Assembly (NCBI RefSeq): GCF_003148475.1
Contig: NZ_QGGG01000013.1
Location: forward strand, 1-64,000
Source: Pseudaminobacter salicylatoxidans
GTDB taxonomy: Bacteria; Pseudomonadota; Alphaproteobacteria; Rhizobiales; Rhizobiaceae
DNA: 64,000 nt
Direction: 5' to 3'
The notes under the pieces are model-generated. The model worked only from the letters and a program-made list of their open reading frames with translations, was not told the DNA's origin and made no database searches. Position 1 is the first letter of the stretch. Each line of letters begins with the position of its first letter. Below are positions 26,850 to 37,875 of this stretch, one piece after another. A program made the position numbers and the translations under genes.

Positions 26850-27557
26850 TCAGTTGAGCGCCGCGACCAGAATCACGCTGTCTTCCAGATAGGCCTGTAT
26901 CGCCCTGCCACGCGTGGATGGCTCCATGTCCTCCGCAGTGCGATACCAGCCGTCCACCGCAAGAAGTTCTGCTTCATTTTTGCGGCAGAAAATGCGCGCT
27001 TTGCGATTTCCCCAGGCTCCTGCGAAAGCGCGCCCGCGCAAGGTGCCGTAAACATGGATGGACCCGCCCGCGAGGATCTCGGAGCCGGAACTGGCCGAGC
27101 CGAGGACGATGACGTCGCCCTGCGGGTGGTAGATCGACTGGCCGGAGCGAATCGGTGATTCGACGATCAGCGTACCCGATGCCGGCGGCTCCTCGGCTTC
27201 GACGGGCTCGGCGGCCACGGCCGGCTGTTCCTCGATCGTCGTTTCCCTGGCGCCCTTGAGAAGCGGCGGCAGGTCCGGTCCCAGCGAATCGATATGCTTC
27301 GATTCGATTGCGTAGATACGAATCCCGCGCTCGGCGAACTGCGCCAGCAGGCCTTGTATTTCCACGGTTTCGGGCTTGAGCGCAGTCAGATCCAGCACCA
27401 CCGGACGGCCGTCGAAAAAGCCGGGAGAGTTCTCGATCCAGCGGTCCAGCTCCTGCAGCCAATCGTCCAGCGGTGTTTCCGGCACCAGCGCAAAGGCGAT
27501 GAATGAGCGGGCGCGAAAGCGTATGGATTTCTGCTGCATGGGGGCGATGCTGTTCAC
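26850..27557 (-). CDS. minC: septum site-determining protein MinC
   Basis: 235 residues. The N-terminal FtsZ-inhibiting domain (about residues 10-105) is joined by an acidic Ala/Glu/Pro linker to the C-terminal beta-helical domain (SGQSIYHPQGDVIVLGSASSGSEILAGGSIHVYGTLRGRAFAG, the family's hallmark). First gene of the minCDE operon. The alternative ATG at codon 7 cannot be excluded. Confidence 0.96.
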   Translation of the reverse strand: MNSIAPMQQKSIRFRARSFIAFALVPETPLDDWLQELDRWIENSPGFFDGRPVVLDLTALKPETVEIQGLLAQFAERGIRIYAIESKHIDSLGPDLPPLLKGARETTIEEQPAVAAEPVEAEEPPASGTLIVESPIRSGQSIYHPQGDVIVLGSASSGSEILAGGSIHVYGTLRGRAFAGAWGNRKARIFCRKNEAELLAVDGWYRTAEDMEPSTRGRAIQAYLEDSVILVAALN

Positions 27558-27772
27558 GGGATTCGGATCCTTACCGGTGCTTCGCGGTGTAGGCTATGGT
27601 GAACGAAACGTAAACCGCAATCCGCCCCGTTGCAGGCCACGCACCTGCTGATAGCTTTGGACTGTTGCAAATCCGCGCGGCCGCGCCGGCTTTGCGCCGC
27701 CGCGAAAAACGTGCAGACATGGCGTCGATCAGGATGATCCGGGCGGGAGAAAAAGGCGTGGCCGAGGCGAGC

Positions 27773-29140
27773 ATGGACGAAACCAGGACATCGCGCGCCG
27801 GCATCTGGGGCTGGATGTTCTTCGATTGGGCCGCACAGCCCTTCTTCACGGTGGTCACCACCTTCATCTTCGGCCCCTATGTCGTTTCGCGCATGGCGGC
27901 CGATCCGGCCATCGGCCAGGCGGCATGGGGCTACGGCATCGCAGCGGCCGGTTTCGTCATCGCCATATTGTCGCCGGTGCTGGGCTCGATCGCCGACCAG
28001 ACGGGTCCGCGCAAGCCTTGGATCGCCTTCTTCGCGGCAATCAAGATCGCCAGCCTGTGCGCTCTCTGGTATGCCGCGCCCGGCTCGCCGCTGGTGCCGG
28101 TGATCCTGCTTTTCTCGCTCGCCTCGGTGGCGGCGGAATTCTCCATCGTCTTCAACGATTCGATGATGCCGCGGCTGGTGCCCAAGGCCCGGATCGGCAG
28201 CGTGTCCAACATAGCCTGGGGGCTCGGCTATGTCGGCGGCATGATCGCGCTGATCTTCGTGATCCTGTTCCTGGCTGGCTCGCCGGAGACCGGCCGCACG
28301 CTGATCGGCCTGCAGCCGCTGTTCGGGCTAGACCCGAAGCTGGGCGAGGATGCGCGCATAACCGGACCGCTCGCGGCGCTGTGGTATTTCATCTTCATCC
28401 TGCCGATGTTCTTCTTCACGCCGGACGGCGCGAAAGGCAAGGCGCTGGCGCCGGCCGTGCGCGAGGGCCTTGCCGAGCTGAAATCGACGCTCGGCGAAGT
28501 GCGCCGGCGCAGCGGCATCCTGCGCTTCCTCGTCGCCCGCATGATCTATCAGGACGGCGTCAATGCGCTGCTGGCGCTGGGCGGCGTGTTCGCGGCCGCC
28601 ATGTTCGGCTGGTCGACCACGGAAATCGGCCTGTTCGGCATCATCCTCAATGTTGTGGCGGTCTTCGGATGCCTGACGGCCAGCAGGCTCGACACCGCAC
28701 TCGGCTCCAAGACGGTGGTGCTGATCGCCCTGGCGATGCTGATCGTGGCGACACTGGGCATCCTGTCCACCGGGCCGGGCTACACGCTGTTCGGCGCGAT
28801 GCCGTTCGATGGGGCCGATACCGGCGGCTTCTTCGCCACGCCCGCGGAAAAGGCCTACATCCTCTACGGATTGCTGATCGGGCTTGCCTTCGGCCCGGTG
28901 CAGGCGTCGTCGCGTTCCTATCTGGCGCGCAGCGTGACGCCGGCCGAGGCCGGCCGCTATTTCGGCATCTATGCGCTGGCCGGCCGCGCCACCAGTTTTC
29001 TGGCACCGTTCCTCTACGCCACCATCACCGCCATGACCGGCTCGCCGCGGCTGGGCATGACGGTCATCATCGTGTTTCTGGTGGTGGGCATGGCGGTTCT
29101 GCTGCCGACACCCTATCCGGCGGACAAGGCGAAGGGCTGA
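27773..29140 (+). CDS. MFS transporter, UMF1 (Atg22-like) family
   Basis: 455 residues from the ATG behind GGCCGAGGCGAGC; the frame is open 36 codons further upstream, but that part is basic and lacks membrane segments. About twelve transmembrane segments. The start WGWMFFDWAAQPFFTVVTTFIFGPY and the motif SIADQTGPRKPW identify the UMF1/Atg22-like family (PF11700). Substrate unknown; relatives are proposed to move amino acids or other small solutes. Convergent with purH. Confidence 0.9.
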   Translation: MDETRTSRAGIWGWMFFDWAAQPFFTVVTTFIFGPYVVSRMAADPAIGQAAWGYGIAAAGFVIAILSPVLGSIADQTGPRKPWIAFFAAIKIASLCALWYAAPGSPLVPVILLFSLASVAAEFSIVFNDSMMPRLVPKARIGSVSNIAWGLGYVGGMIALIFVILFLAGSPETGRTLIGLQPLFGLDPKLGEDARITGPLAALWYFIFILPMFFFTPDGAKGKALAPAVREGLAELKSTLGEVRRRSGILRFLVARMIYQDGVNALLALGGVFAAAMFGWSTTEIGLFGIILNVVAVFGCLTASRLDTALGSKTVVLIALAMLIVATLGILSTGPGYTLFGAMPFDGADTGGFFATPAEKAYILYGLLIGLAFGPVQASSRSYLARSVTPAEAGRYFGIYALAGRATSFLAPFLYATITAMTGSPRLGMTVIIVFLVVGMAVLLPTPYPADKAKG

Positions 29141-29145
29141 CTTTA

Positions 29146-29167
29146 ACCCTCCTCCAGTGAGGAGGGT
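29146..29167. terminator. hairpin between convergent MFS and purH genes
   Basis: A perfect 9-bp stem ACCCTCCTC / GAGGAGGGT with loop CAGT, directly after the MFS stop and just before the purH stop. T runs are short on either side; it may serve both directions. Confidence 0.55.
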
Positions 29168-29174
29168 AGGGCCC

Positions 29175-30791
29175 TCAATGCCTGAAGTGCCGCACCCCGG
29201 TGAACACCATGGCGATGCCGTGTTCGTCGGCGGCGGCGATCACCTCGTCGTCGCGCATCGAGCCGCCCGGCTGGATGACCGCCGTGGCGCCCGCCTCGAT
29301 GGCCGACAGCAGGCCGTCGGCAAACGGGAAGAAAGCGTCGGACGCCACCACGGAGCCCTTCGTCAGCGGCTCGGCATTGCCGGCGGCTTCGGCGGCATCC
29401 AGCGCCTTTCGCGCGGCGATGCGCGAGGAATCGACGCGGCTCATCTGGCCTGCCCCGATGCCCACGGTCGCGCCGTCCTTCACATAGACGATGGCGTTCG
29501 ACTTCACATGCTTGGCGACGCGGAACGCAAAGCGCAGGTCTTCCATCTCACGTTCGGTCGGCGCGCGTTTTGTCACCACCTCCAGCTCGAAATCGTCGAC
29601 CACCGCATTGTCGCGCGATTGCACCAGAAGGCCACCGGCCACCGACTTGACCAGCGTTCCGGCAGTGCGCGGATCGGGCAGGCCGCCCGTCACCAGCAGG
29701 CGCAGGTTCTTCTTGGCGGCGATGATGCCTTGCGCTTCCTCGCTGGCCTCGGGCGCGATGATGACCTCGGTGAAGGTTTTCACGATTTCTTCCGCCGCTT
29801 CCGCGTCGAGCAGGCGATTGACGGCGACGATGCCGCCGAAAGCCGAGACCGGATCGCAGGCGAGCGCCTTGAGATAAGCGTCCTTGAGGTTCATGCCCTC
29901 GCCGACGCCGCAGGGGTTGGCGTGCTTGATGATGGCGACAGCCGCGGAAGCCGCCGGGTCGAACTCGCCGACCAGCTCGAAGGCCGCGTCCGTGTCGTTG
30001 ATGTTGTTGTAGGAGAGCTGCTTGCCCTGCAACTGCTTCGCGGTCGCCACGCCGGGGCGCTTCTCGCCGGTCACGTAGAAGCCTGCCTGCTGGTGCGGGT
30101 TCTCGCCGTAACGCATGACGTTTTCCAGCTTGCCGCCGAAGGCGCGCCAGGTGGGATGCTCGATGGCCAGCGCGTCGGCGAACCAGCCCGAGATCGCCGC
30201 ATCATAGGCGGCGGTGCGGGCGAATGCCTTGGCGGCCAGCTTCTGGCGGAACTCATAGGAGAGGCTGCCGGCGTTCAGTTCCAGCGCGTTGAGCACCGCA
30301 GCATAGTCTTCCGGATCGGTGACGAGGGCGACATAGGCGTGGTTCTTGGCCGAAGCGCGCACCATGGCCGGGCCGCCGATATCGATGTTTTCCACGATCG
30401 AGGCATAGTCGGCGCCCGACTGGCGCACTTCCTCGAACGGGTAGAGGTTCACCACCACCAGATCGATGGGCTGGATATTGTGGGCGCGCATGGCCTCGGC
30501 ATGCTCGGGATCGTCGCGCACGCCCAGCAGCGCGCCGTGCACCGACGGATGCAGCGTCTTGACGCGGCCGTCCATGATCTCGGGAAAACCGGTGAGTTCC
30601 GACACGTCGCGCACGGCGATGCCGGCGGCGGCGATGGCCCTGGCCGTGCCGCCGGTCGAAACCAGCTCGACGCCGGCCCTGGCGAGGGCGGCGGCGAAGT
30701 CGATCAGGCCGGTCTTGTCGGAGACCGACAGCAGCGCGCGGCGCACGGGAACGAGGTCTGGTGCGGGAATCTTCTTGGAGGCGACGGCCAT
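29175..30791 (-). CDS. purH: bifunctional AICAR transformylase/IMP cyclohydrolase
   Basis: 538 residues from the internal ATG that begins MAVASKK; the frame is open 17 codons upstream, but the shorter form matches the usual length. It catalyses the last two steps of de novo IMP synthesis. The N-terminal IMP cyclohydrolase domain ([45 protein letters not shown]) spans about 200 residues. The transformylase domain follows ([36 protein letters not shown], terminal [10 protein letters not shown] and [12 protein letters not shown]). It lies about 107 bases downstream of the heparinase-like gene in the same direction. Confidence 0.97.
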   Translation of the reverse strand: MAVASKKIPAPDLVPVRRALLSVSDKTGLIDFAAALARAGVELVSTGGTARAIAAAGIAVRDVSELTGFPEIMDGRVKTLHPSVHGALLGVRDDPEHAEAMRAHNIQPIDLVVVNLYPFEEVRQSGADYASIVENIDIGGPAMVRASAKNHAYVALVTDPEDYAAVLNALELNAGSLSYEFRQKLAAKAFARTAAYDAAISGWFADALAIEHPTWRAFGGKLENVMRYGENPHQQAGFYVTGEKRPGVATAKQLQGKQLSYNNINDTDAAFELVGEFDPAASAAVAIIKHANPCGVGEGMNLKDAYLKALACDPVSAFGGIVAVNRLLDAEAAEEIVKTFTEVIIAPEASEEAQGIIAAKKNLRLLVTGGLPDPRTAGTLVKSVAGGLLVQSRDNAVVDDFELEVVTKRAPTEREMEDLRFAFRVAKHVKSNAIVYVKDGATVGIGAGQMSRVDSSRIAARKALDAAEAAGNAEPLTKGSVVASDAFFPFADGLLSAIEAGATAVIQPGGSMRDDEVIAAADEHGIAMVFTGVRHFRH

Positions 30792-30897
30792 GGCATCGGG
30801 CCTTTCGGGCTGGTTGGGAGGGTAGGAGCGGCCTACCCCCACGGATGGGACATCGCAAGGGCAAAATCGCCGCGCCGGCGCGGTTTTCCGGCCTGTT

Positions 30898-32601
30898 TCA
30901 GTACGCGCTGCCGTGTGCCTCCACGAACTGCCAGTTCACTTCGGGCAGCTGCGAGGCCTTGAAGGCAAGCACGATCTGGCGGCTGCGGCGCGGCCCGCCG
31001 AGCCCGGCGAAGAAGATGGACTCTTCCACCTGCGGCGCGACCTCGTGGCTGGTGAACACCCAGCGGTCGCCATTGGGCGCCGCAAGCACCAGCCTGCCCC
31101 TGTCGTCGCGGTAAAGCTCGATTTCGGGATGCAGGTGGAAGCGGATGGTGACGGCGTCGTGGCGACCGGACGCGCCGTCGCCGTGCAGGAAGCGGTCGGT
31201 GCCGGACAGGAGCGTGCCTTCCGCCGACAGCGCGACCTCACGCTCGTGCCGGATGCCGAAAAGCGGCACATAGCCGTCATGGCTGGCGATGAAGCCCTGC
31301 ATGCCATGCGTGTCGGTGCGATGGCTGGTGACGCTGCGCGGACCCCGGATCAGCCGTGCGCCGAGCAATCCGTTGACGCGCGGCGAATGGCTGAAGCGCG
31401 CCGAGGAGGTGTCGTTGAGGCCGGCGGTGGAGTGGGCGGCCGTGGCGCGCGACAGCGGCCTGAACTCTTCCGAGCCATAGGCGTCGATGCCGGCATTGAC
31501 GATGAAATGCTGGCGGCCGGACGACATCTCGAAGGACAGGCAGCCGGCATGGGCCTTGTCCGACACCTGGCTTGGCGGCGGCAGGCCGGTATCGGCGATC
31601 ACCGTGGTGGCGCCCATCGACAGCCGCTCATAGCCCGAATAGGGCGCATGCAGCAGCGGTGCGCCGGCAGTGTCGTCATGGCGCAAGATGGCCGCGATGC
31701 GGTCGTGGATGGTCACGCCCATGCCGTTGAACCGGGCCATGCTGCCGTCGCGATGGCGGAAGAAGCGCAGCGCCGGCAACATGCGGTCGATGGCGCCGAT
31801 CAGCGCCTCGGGCGGCGACTCGGCCTGGTTGGCGTAGGTCTGCCGCAGCGGCAGGAGATCGGCCAGCAGTTCCAGCACGGCAAGCGGGTTGCGCGAGATA
31901 TGGCCGCCATCGGGCAATATCTGCCGCTCCAGCTCTTCGGCCAGATTGCGCGTGGCGTTGCGCAACGCGGAAGGCGACGCCGGCAGGGACAGGGCGGAAA
32001 AGGCCAGCGCAATCCTCGCCCTGAGCTTTTCCTCGCCGTCGGTCATCTCGCGCGCCATGGAGCGCAGATAGCGGATCTGCACCGCCAGCGATTTCAGGTA
32101 GCCGCGATAGAAGGGAAGTTCCGCGCCTTGCAGAACGACCGAGGAATGCTGCAGCCAGGCGATGATGCGGCGCGCGACGACCGCCGGCTCCCAGGCGGTG
32201 CCACTGATGCGGCCGCCATGGCTGGCGATCCAGTCGCCGACCAGCGCGCGGGCATTGGCCGCGGCAAGCTCCGTGCCGGCGGCGCGCATGTGGCGCAGCC
32301 AGCGGAACGAATGCAGCGAGCGCTGCCATTCGCGGTTTGCGCCTTCGATCTGGAACGGCGATTGTCCGCCGGTTTCGATCATCTGGCCCGCGAAGGGATA
32401 GCGGCCGTAATAGATTTCCAGCGCGATCTGCTGGTCGGCAAGACGCAGGTCAGGCGGGGCGATCAGAACCCGTTCGGGCGTGCGGCCGGCAAAGCGCCAG
32501 CGATAGACCGGGCCGCCGCGCAAGCGACGGCGTGCCTTGCGCCAAAGCTCTTTGGCGACGAGCGCCCAAAGGTCTGCCGTGTTGCCCGTGGCAATCGACA
32601 A
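30898..32601 (-). CDS. heparinase II/III family protein
   Basis: 567 residues. The N-terminal half is helical (alginate-lyase-like toroid: [31 protein letters not shown]). The C-terminal half is beta-rich with the heparinase II/III signature ([20 protein letters not shown], ...[14 protein letters not shown]). No signal peptide is visible. Such proteins commonly sit next to purH in rhizobia and are thought to act on envelope or extracellular polysaccharide, but no substrate has been established for this branch. Probably co-transcribed with purH. Confidence 0.9.
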   Translation of the reverse strand: MSIATGNTADLWALVAKELWRKARRRLRGGPVYRWRFAGRTPERVLIAPPDLRLADQQIALEIYYGRYPFAGQMIETGGQSPFQIEGANREWQRSLHSFRWLRHMRAAGTELAAANARALVGDWIASHGGRISGTAWEPAVVARRIIAWLQHSSVVLQGAELPFYRGYLKSLAVQIRYLRSMAREMTDGEEKLRARIALAFSALSLPASPSALRNATRNLAEELERQILPDGGHISRNPLAVLELLADLLPLRQTYANQAESPPEALIGAIDRMLPALRFFRHRDGSMARFNGMGVTIHDRIAAILRHDDTAGAPLLHAPYSGYERLSMGATTVIADTGLPPPSQVSDKAHAGCLSFEMSSGRQHFIVNAGIDAYGSEEFRPLSRATAAHSTAGLNDTSSARFSHSPRVNGLLGARLIRGPRSVTSHRTDTHGMQGFIASHDGYVPLFGIRHEREVALSAEGTLLSGTDRFLHGDGASGRHDAVTIRFHLHPEIELYRDDRGRLVLAAPNGDRWVFTSHEVAPQVEESIFFAGLGGPRRSRQIVLAFKASQLPEVNWQFVEAHGSAY

Positions 32602-33093
32602 TCAGTGCCTCCAGAAAAGAAAATATCCGCCCGCAAGCCAGAATTATCTGATTCACGACATTATGCGAAGGCGAATTTGGTCGCGCAGGCGCAACTGGGG
32701 ATAAGCCTTCCGGCTTCGGGCCGCCACCCGCAGGTTAATGCCATTTGCGACAATGGGTGTGCGATCTCGCATTTTTCACCCTTAATTTATGTAAAATCGG
32801 CTCCGAAAACGTCGATTTTATAGCTTTCGAAACCGCCAGACATGCGGTTTGCCTTGACTCGACGGTCGTTTTCCTGTCTACAGCCTCGCAATTCCGCGAC
32901 GAGTAAAACCACTCCGAGCAGCCGACCGGGACCCATAGCGGTATAAAGAGATCCCGGAGGTCAACACCCGGCAGCGCGATGCGCCCCCGGGTGCCATTCG
33001 GCTTTGGCCATTTGTCCGGCCCGGATGCTTGGCTCTCAGGCGCGGAACCATTACCTCTGGCAGGGAAACCCGTCAGAGACAGAAGGAAGATCG
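32602..33093. other. intergenic region between heparinase-like gene and ffh
   Basis: About 490 bases with no supported gene. The first half is unusually AT-rich for this chromosome (for example around 32760-32830), and the segment near 32930-33050 is GC-rich with short complementary stretches. I looked for a signal recognition particle RNA because ffh follows, and its conserved GGAAGGAAGCAGCC core is not present. A candidate ffh promoter lies at 32854-32882. Confidence 0.5.
32854..32882 (+). promoter_or_regulatory. candidate sigma-70 promoter for ffh
   Basis: TTGACT, a 17-base spacer, then TCTACA. The -35 is near consensus and the -10 poor. It would give a leader of about 200 bases before ffh. 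Confidence 0.35.
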
Positions 33094-34674
33094 ATGTTCG
33101 AATCGCTGCAAGAGCGACTTGGCTCCATTCTCAACGGCCTGACCGGCCGTGGCGCGCTGTCGGAAGCCGATGTTTCGGCTGCCCTGCGCGAAGTACGCCG
33201 CGCCCTCATCGAGGCCGACGTGGCGCTGGAGGTCGTGCGTTCCTTCGTTGACCGCGTGCGCGAGAAGGCCGTCGGCGCGGCCGTGCTCAAGTCGATCAAG
33301 CCCGGCCAGATGGTCGTCAAGATCGTCCATGACGAGCTGATCGAGATGCTGGGCGCCGAGGGCGTGGCAATCGACCTCAACGCCCCTGCCCCGGTCGTGA
33401 TCATGATGGTCGGCCTGCAGGGCTCGGGCAAGACCACCACCTCCGCCAAGATCGCCAAGCGGCTGACCGAGCGCCAAGGCAAGAAAGTGCTCATGGCCTC
33501 GCTTGACACGCGCCGGCCTGCCGCGCAGGAGCAGCTGCGTCAGCTCGGCGAGCAGACCAATGTCGCCACGCTTCCCATCGTCGCAGGCCAGACCCCGGTC
33601 GATATCGCCAGGCGCGCCGTGCAGGCGGCCCGGCTCGGCGGCCATGACGTCGTCATCCTCGACACCGCCGGCCGCACGCATATCGACGAGCCGCTGATGG
33701 TCGAGATGGCCGACATCCGGCAGGCCTCGAACCCGCATGAAATCCTGCTGGTGGCCGACAGCCTGACCGGCCAGGACGCCGTCAACCTCGCCAAGAATTT
33801 TGACGACCGCGTCGGCATCACCGGCCTCGTGCTCACCCGCATGGACGGCGACGGCCGCGGCGGCGCGGCCCTTTCCATGCGCGCCGTCACCGGCAAGCCG
33901 ATCAAGCTCATCGGCACCGGCGAGAAGATGGACGGGCTGGAGGAGTTCTATCCCAAGCGCATCGCCGACCGCATCCTCGGCATGGGCGACATCGTTTCGC
34001 TGGTCGAGAAAGCCGCCGAAACCATCGACGCGGAAAAGGCCGCGGCGATGGCCAGGAAGATGCAGTCGGGCAAGTTCGACCTGAACGACCTCGCCGGCCA
34101 GTTGCAGCAGATGCAGAAGATGGGCGGCATGGGCGGCATCATGGGAATGATGCCCGGCATGGGCAAGATGAAGGACCAGATTGCCGCCGCCGGCTTCGAC
34201 GACAAGATGTTCGCGCGCCAGCTCGCCATCATCTCCTCGATGACCAAGGCCGAGCGCGCCAATCCCGACATTCTCAAGCACAGCCGCAAGAAGCGCATCG
34301 CCTCCGGCTCCGGCACCGACGCGGCCGAGATCAACAAGCTGCTCAAGATGCACCGCCAGATGGCCGACATGATGAAGGCCATGGGCGGCAAGGGCAAGGG
34401 CGGCGGCATGATGCGCGGGCTGATGGGCGGCATGGCGCAGAAGATGGGCCTTGGCGGCATGATGCCCGGAATGGGCGGCATGCCCGACCTTTCCAAGATG
34501 GATCCCAAGCAGCTCGAGGCGCTGAAGAAGCAGGCGGAAGCCGCCGGCCTCGGCAACGGCCTGCCCGGCGGGCTTCCGGGTCTCGGCAGTGGCGGCTTGC
34601 CGGGTTTGCCCGGCGGCGGCATGAAGCTGCCCGGCCTCGGCGGCGGGCTTCCGGGCCTCGGAAAGAAGAAGTGA
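33094..34674 (+). CDS. ffh: signal recognition particle protein Ffh
   Basis: 526 residues from the ATG behind GAAGGAAG. Ffh binds signal sequences of nascent membrane proteins and, with 4.5S RNA and FtsY, delivers ribosomes to the membrane. The N domain (MFESLQERLGSILNGLTGRG) is followed by the GTPase G domain with VGLQGSGKTTTSAKIAK (about residue 107), DTRRPAAQEQL, DTAGRTHIDEPL and TRMDGDGRGGAALS. The C-terminal M domain is methionine-rich, with many GGMGGIMGMM-type stretches and an extended Gly/Met/Pro/Leu tail that is longer than in enterobacteria. Followed after 10 bases by the chorismate mutase gene. Confidence 0.97.
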   Translation: MFESLQERLGSILNGLTGRGALSEADVSAALREVRRALIEADVALEVVRSFVDRVREKAVGAAVLKSIKPGQMVVKIVHDELIEMLGAEGVAIDLNAPAPVVIMMVGLQGSGKTTTSAKIAKRLTERQGKKVLMASLDTRRPAAQEQLRQLGEQTNVATLPIVAGQTPVDIARRAVQAARLGGHDVVILDTAGRTHIDEPLMVEMADIRQASNPHEILLVADSLTGQDAVNLAKNFDDRVGITGLVLTRMDGDGRGGAALSMRAVTGKPIKLIGTGEKMDGLEEFYPKRIADRILGMGDIVSLVEKAAETIDAEKAAAMARKMQSGKFDLNDLAGQLQQMQKMGGMGGIMGMMPGMGKMKDQIAAAGFDDKMFARQLAIISSMTKAERANPDILKHSRKKRIASGSGTDAAEINKLLKMHRQMADMMKAMGGKGKGGGMMRGLMGGMAQKMGLGGMMPGMGGMPDLSKMDPKQLEALKKQAEAAGLGNGLPGGLPGLGSGGLPGLPGGGMKLPGLGGGLPGLGKKK

Positions 34675-34684
34675 GGGCAGCGAC

Positions 34685-34996
34685 ATGAACGACGCCGACG
34701 TCAAGAACCTGCTCGCCCAGTACCGCGCCTCGATCGACAATATCGATGCCGCGCTGGTGCATATGCTGGCCGAGCGCTTTCGCTGCACCAAGGCGGTGGG
34801 CGTGCTGAAGGCCACCCACGGCCTGCCGCCGGCCGACCCGGCGCGCGAGCAGAACCAGATCGCGCGGTTGCGCCGTCTTGCCGACGAAGCGCAGCTCGAC
34901 CCCGATTTCGCGGAGAAATTCCTGAACTTCATCATCCGCGAAGTGATCCGCCATCATGAGGCGATCGCCCAAGAAAAGACAGTGTCCACAACATGA
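34685..34996 (+). CDS. chorismate mutase, AroQ class
   Basis: 103 residues, the size of a single AroQ helical domain. It converts chorismate to prephenate for Phe and Tyr synthesis. Seen are YRASIDNIDAALVHMLAERF (helix 1 with the substrate-binding Arg), TKAVGVLKATHGLPPADPAREQ and the final IIREVIRHHEAIA helix. It sits between ffh and the ribosomal genes, as recalled for other rhizobia. Its stop overlaps the start of the following AT-rich gene by 4 bases. Confidence 0.93.
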   Translation: MNDADVKNLLAQYRASIDNIDAALVHMLAERFRCTKAVGVLKATHGLPPADPAREQNQIARLRRLADEAQLDPDFAEKFLNFIIREVIRHHEAIAQEKTVSTT

Positions 34997-35484
34997 GCGC
35001 ACAGCTTGCGACTCTTATCGCTGCGATAATAGCAGCAGTTGTATCGTTAATAGCGGCGGCGGCATCATTTTATGCAGTTTACTATCAATCGACACGCTCT
35101 TCTCGGCTTCGTTTGGCTGAGTTTCGGAGAGAGTGGATAGAAGTTCTTCGGATAAAGATGGCAGAGTTTCTTGCCATTCATTTTCAACGAGACAGTGTCA
35201 GTACGCTTATTAATGGAAGTTTTAACGACACCGATAATTTATTTGAGAGCACAAAAAAACATATCGAGCTAACCACGTCTCTTGGAGAAAGACTCTCCTA
35301 TGTTCAGTTAAGCTTAAACAGCTCAGAGACAGCCCATAGAGAGCTTATTGATATTATGTACTTCATGGTTAACAACCCGTTGCCTGAAGTGGAAAAGGAG
35401 TACCAACGGGTTGGTTTTAAGTTCACTGAAAAGGCTGGTGAGGTTCTCAAGTCTGAGTGGACTAGGTTAAAACAAGAAATGTAG
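34993..35484 (+). CDS. orphan membrane-anchored protein, AT-rich insertion in the ffh-rpsP cluster
   Basis: 163 residues starting at the ATGA overlap with chorismate mutase. One long N-terminal membrane segment (LATLIAAIIAAVVSLIAAAA, about residues 5-30) precedes a polar, helical cytoplasmic domain of 130 residues opening LRLAEFRREWIEVLRIKMAEF. No recognised family, though single-pass proteins of this general design (TM helix, then W-x-x-x-L-R) are common as accessory genes in bacteria. Base use is strikingly different: 60-base lines I counted hold 21-27 G+C, against roughly two thirds G+C in neighbours. Codon choice follows (many AAT, TTA, ATA). This points to recent transfer. It is 15 bases before rpsP, so it would be transcribed with the ribosomal gene. 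Confidence 0.85.
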   Translation: MSAQLATLIAAIIAAVVSLIAAAASFYAVYYQSTRSSRLRLAEFRREWIEVLRIKMAEFLAIHFQRDSVSTLINGSFNDTDNLFESTKKHIELTTSLGERLSYVQLSLNSSETAHRELIDIMYFMVNNPLPEVEKEYQRVGFKFTEKAGEVLKSEWTRLKQEM

Positions 35485-35499
35485 AAGGAACTGAACAAA

Positions 35500-35895
35500 A
35501 TGTCACTGAAGATTCGTCTGGCCCGCGCGGGCTCCAAGAAGCGCCCCTATTACCATGTCGTCATCGCCGACGTGCGCAGCCCGCGCGACGGCCGCTTCAT
35601 CGAGATCATCGGCGCATGGAACCCGATGCTGCCCAAGGATGGCGAGCGCGTGAAGCTCGACGCCGACCGCGCCCGGCACTGGCTGGCCAACGGCGCCCTG
35701 CCGACCGACCGCGTCGCCCGCTTCCTCGACGAGGCCGGCGTTTCCAAGCGCGACGCCCGCAGCAACCCGACCAAGGGCACGCCGGGCAAGAAGGCGCAGG
35801 AACGCGCTGCCGCCATCAAGCAGGCTCAGGAAGAAGCCGCTGCCGCGCTGGCCGCCGCCAATGCCGCTCCGGCCGAAGAAGCCTCGGCCGAGTAA
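35500..35895 (+). CDS. rpsP: 30S ribosomal protein S16
   Basis: 131 residues behind GAAGGAACTG. The S16 domain ([42 protein letters not shown]) fills about 85 residues and is followed by an Ala/Glu-rich C-terminal tail usual in alphaproteobacteria. A terminator follows directly. In most Hyphomicrobiales rimM, trmD and rplS come next; here they are 9 kb away on the other strand. Confidence 0.97.
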   Translation: MSLKIRLARAGSKKRPYYHVVIADVRSPRDGRFIEIIGAWNPMLPKDGERVKLDADRARHWLANGALPTDRVARFLDEAGVSKRDARSNPTKGTPGKKAQERAAAIKQAQEEAAAALAAANAAPAEEASAE

Positions 35896-35920
35896 TCCTT
35901 CAGCTTCGGCTGGAATTGGG

Positions 35921-35950
35921 ACGGCGGGTTTCGGCCCGCCGTTTTCTTTT
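35921..35950 (+). terminator. rho-independent terminator of rpsP
   Basis: An 8-bp stem ACGGCGGG / CCCGCCGT with a 6-base loop and a T-rich tail. It closes the ffh-chorismate mutase-orphan-rpsP unit. Confidence 0.85.
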
Positions 35951-36031
35951 CCGGCAGCTTCATAAAACCTGTCCGCACCGGCGTCCCTCGCCGGCCGGTC
36001 GCCTGTCGCCACAACGCAACCGCGTGAAACC

Positions 36032-37654
<1,623 letters not shown>

Positions 37655-37663
37655 ACCGACACC

Positions 37664-37689
37664 TGCGCCGGCACAATGGCTCCGGCGCA
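37664..37689 (+). terminator. hairpin after the ABC-F gene
   Basis: An 8-bp stem TGCGCCGG / CCGGCGCA with a 10-base loop, no T tract. Possible weak terminator. Confidence 0.4.
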
Positions 37690-37802
37690 GCCCCCTGCGG
37701 GCAAGCCCGGCTTCGCTCCTCCCCCGGCCTCAGCCCATCACCAGCGCCTTCCGCCGTCGTGAGCGGTGGCGAAAGCGGACAATATCGCGCACCAGCCCAT
37801 TA

Positions 37803-37833
37803 TTGACCTCAACCATAGTTGAGGTTCTAGAAG
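37803..37833 (+). promoter_or_regulatory. SoxR-type operator/promoter for the MFS exporter
   Basis: A perfect palindrome ACCTCAAC-CATA-GTTGAGGT (37806-37825) matches the SoxR box pattern CCTCAA...TTGAGG. It lies between a TTGACC -35 hexamer (37803-37808) and a TAGAAG -10 hexamer (37828-37833), with exactly 19 bases between them. That overlong spacer is the feature MerR-family activators such as SoxR correct by twisting the DNA. The gene downstream is an efflux-type MFS transporter, a common SoxR target for redox-active compounds. No soxR gene is visible in the window. Confidence 0.8.
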
Positions 37834-37875
37834 CAGTGTCGGCACGCGACGGACGTTCGCAAAAGGAGGCCGACA

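Noticed and set aside
32602-33093. Possible SRP (4.5S) RNA gene upstream of ffh
   Set aside because: The conserved GGAAGGAAGCAGCC core of the SRP RNA is absent from this interval.
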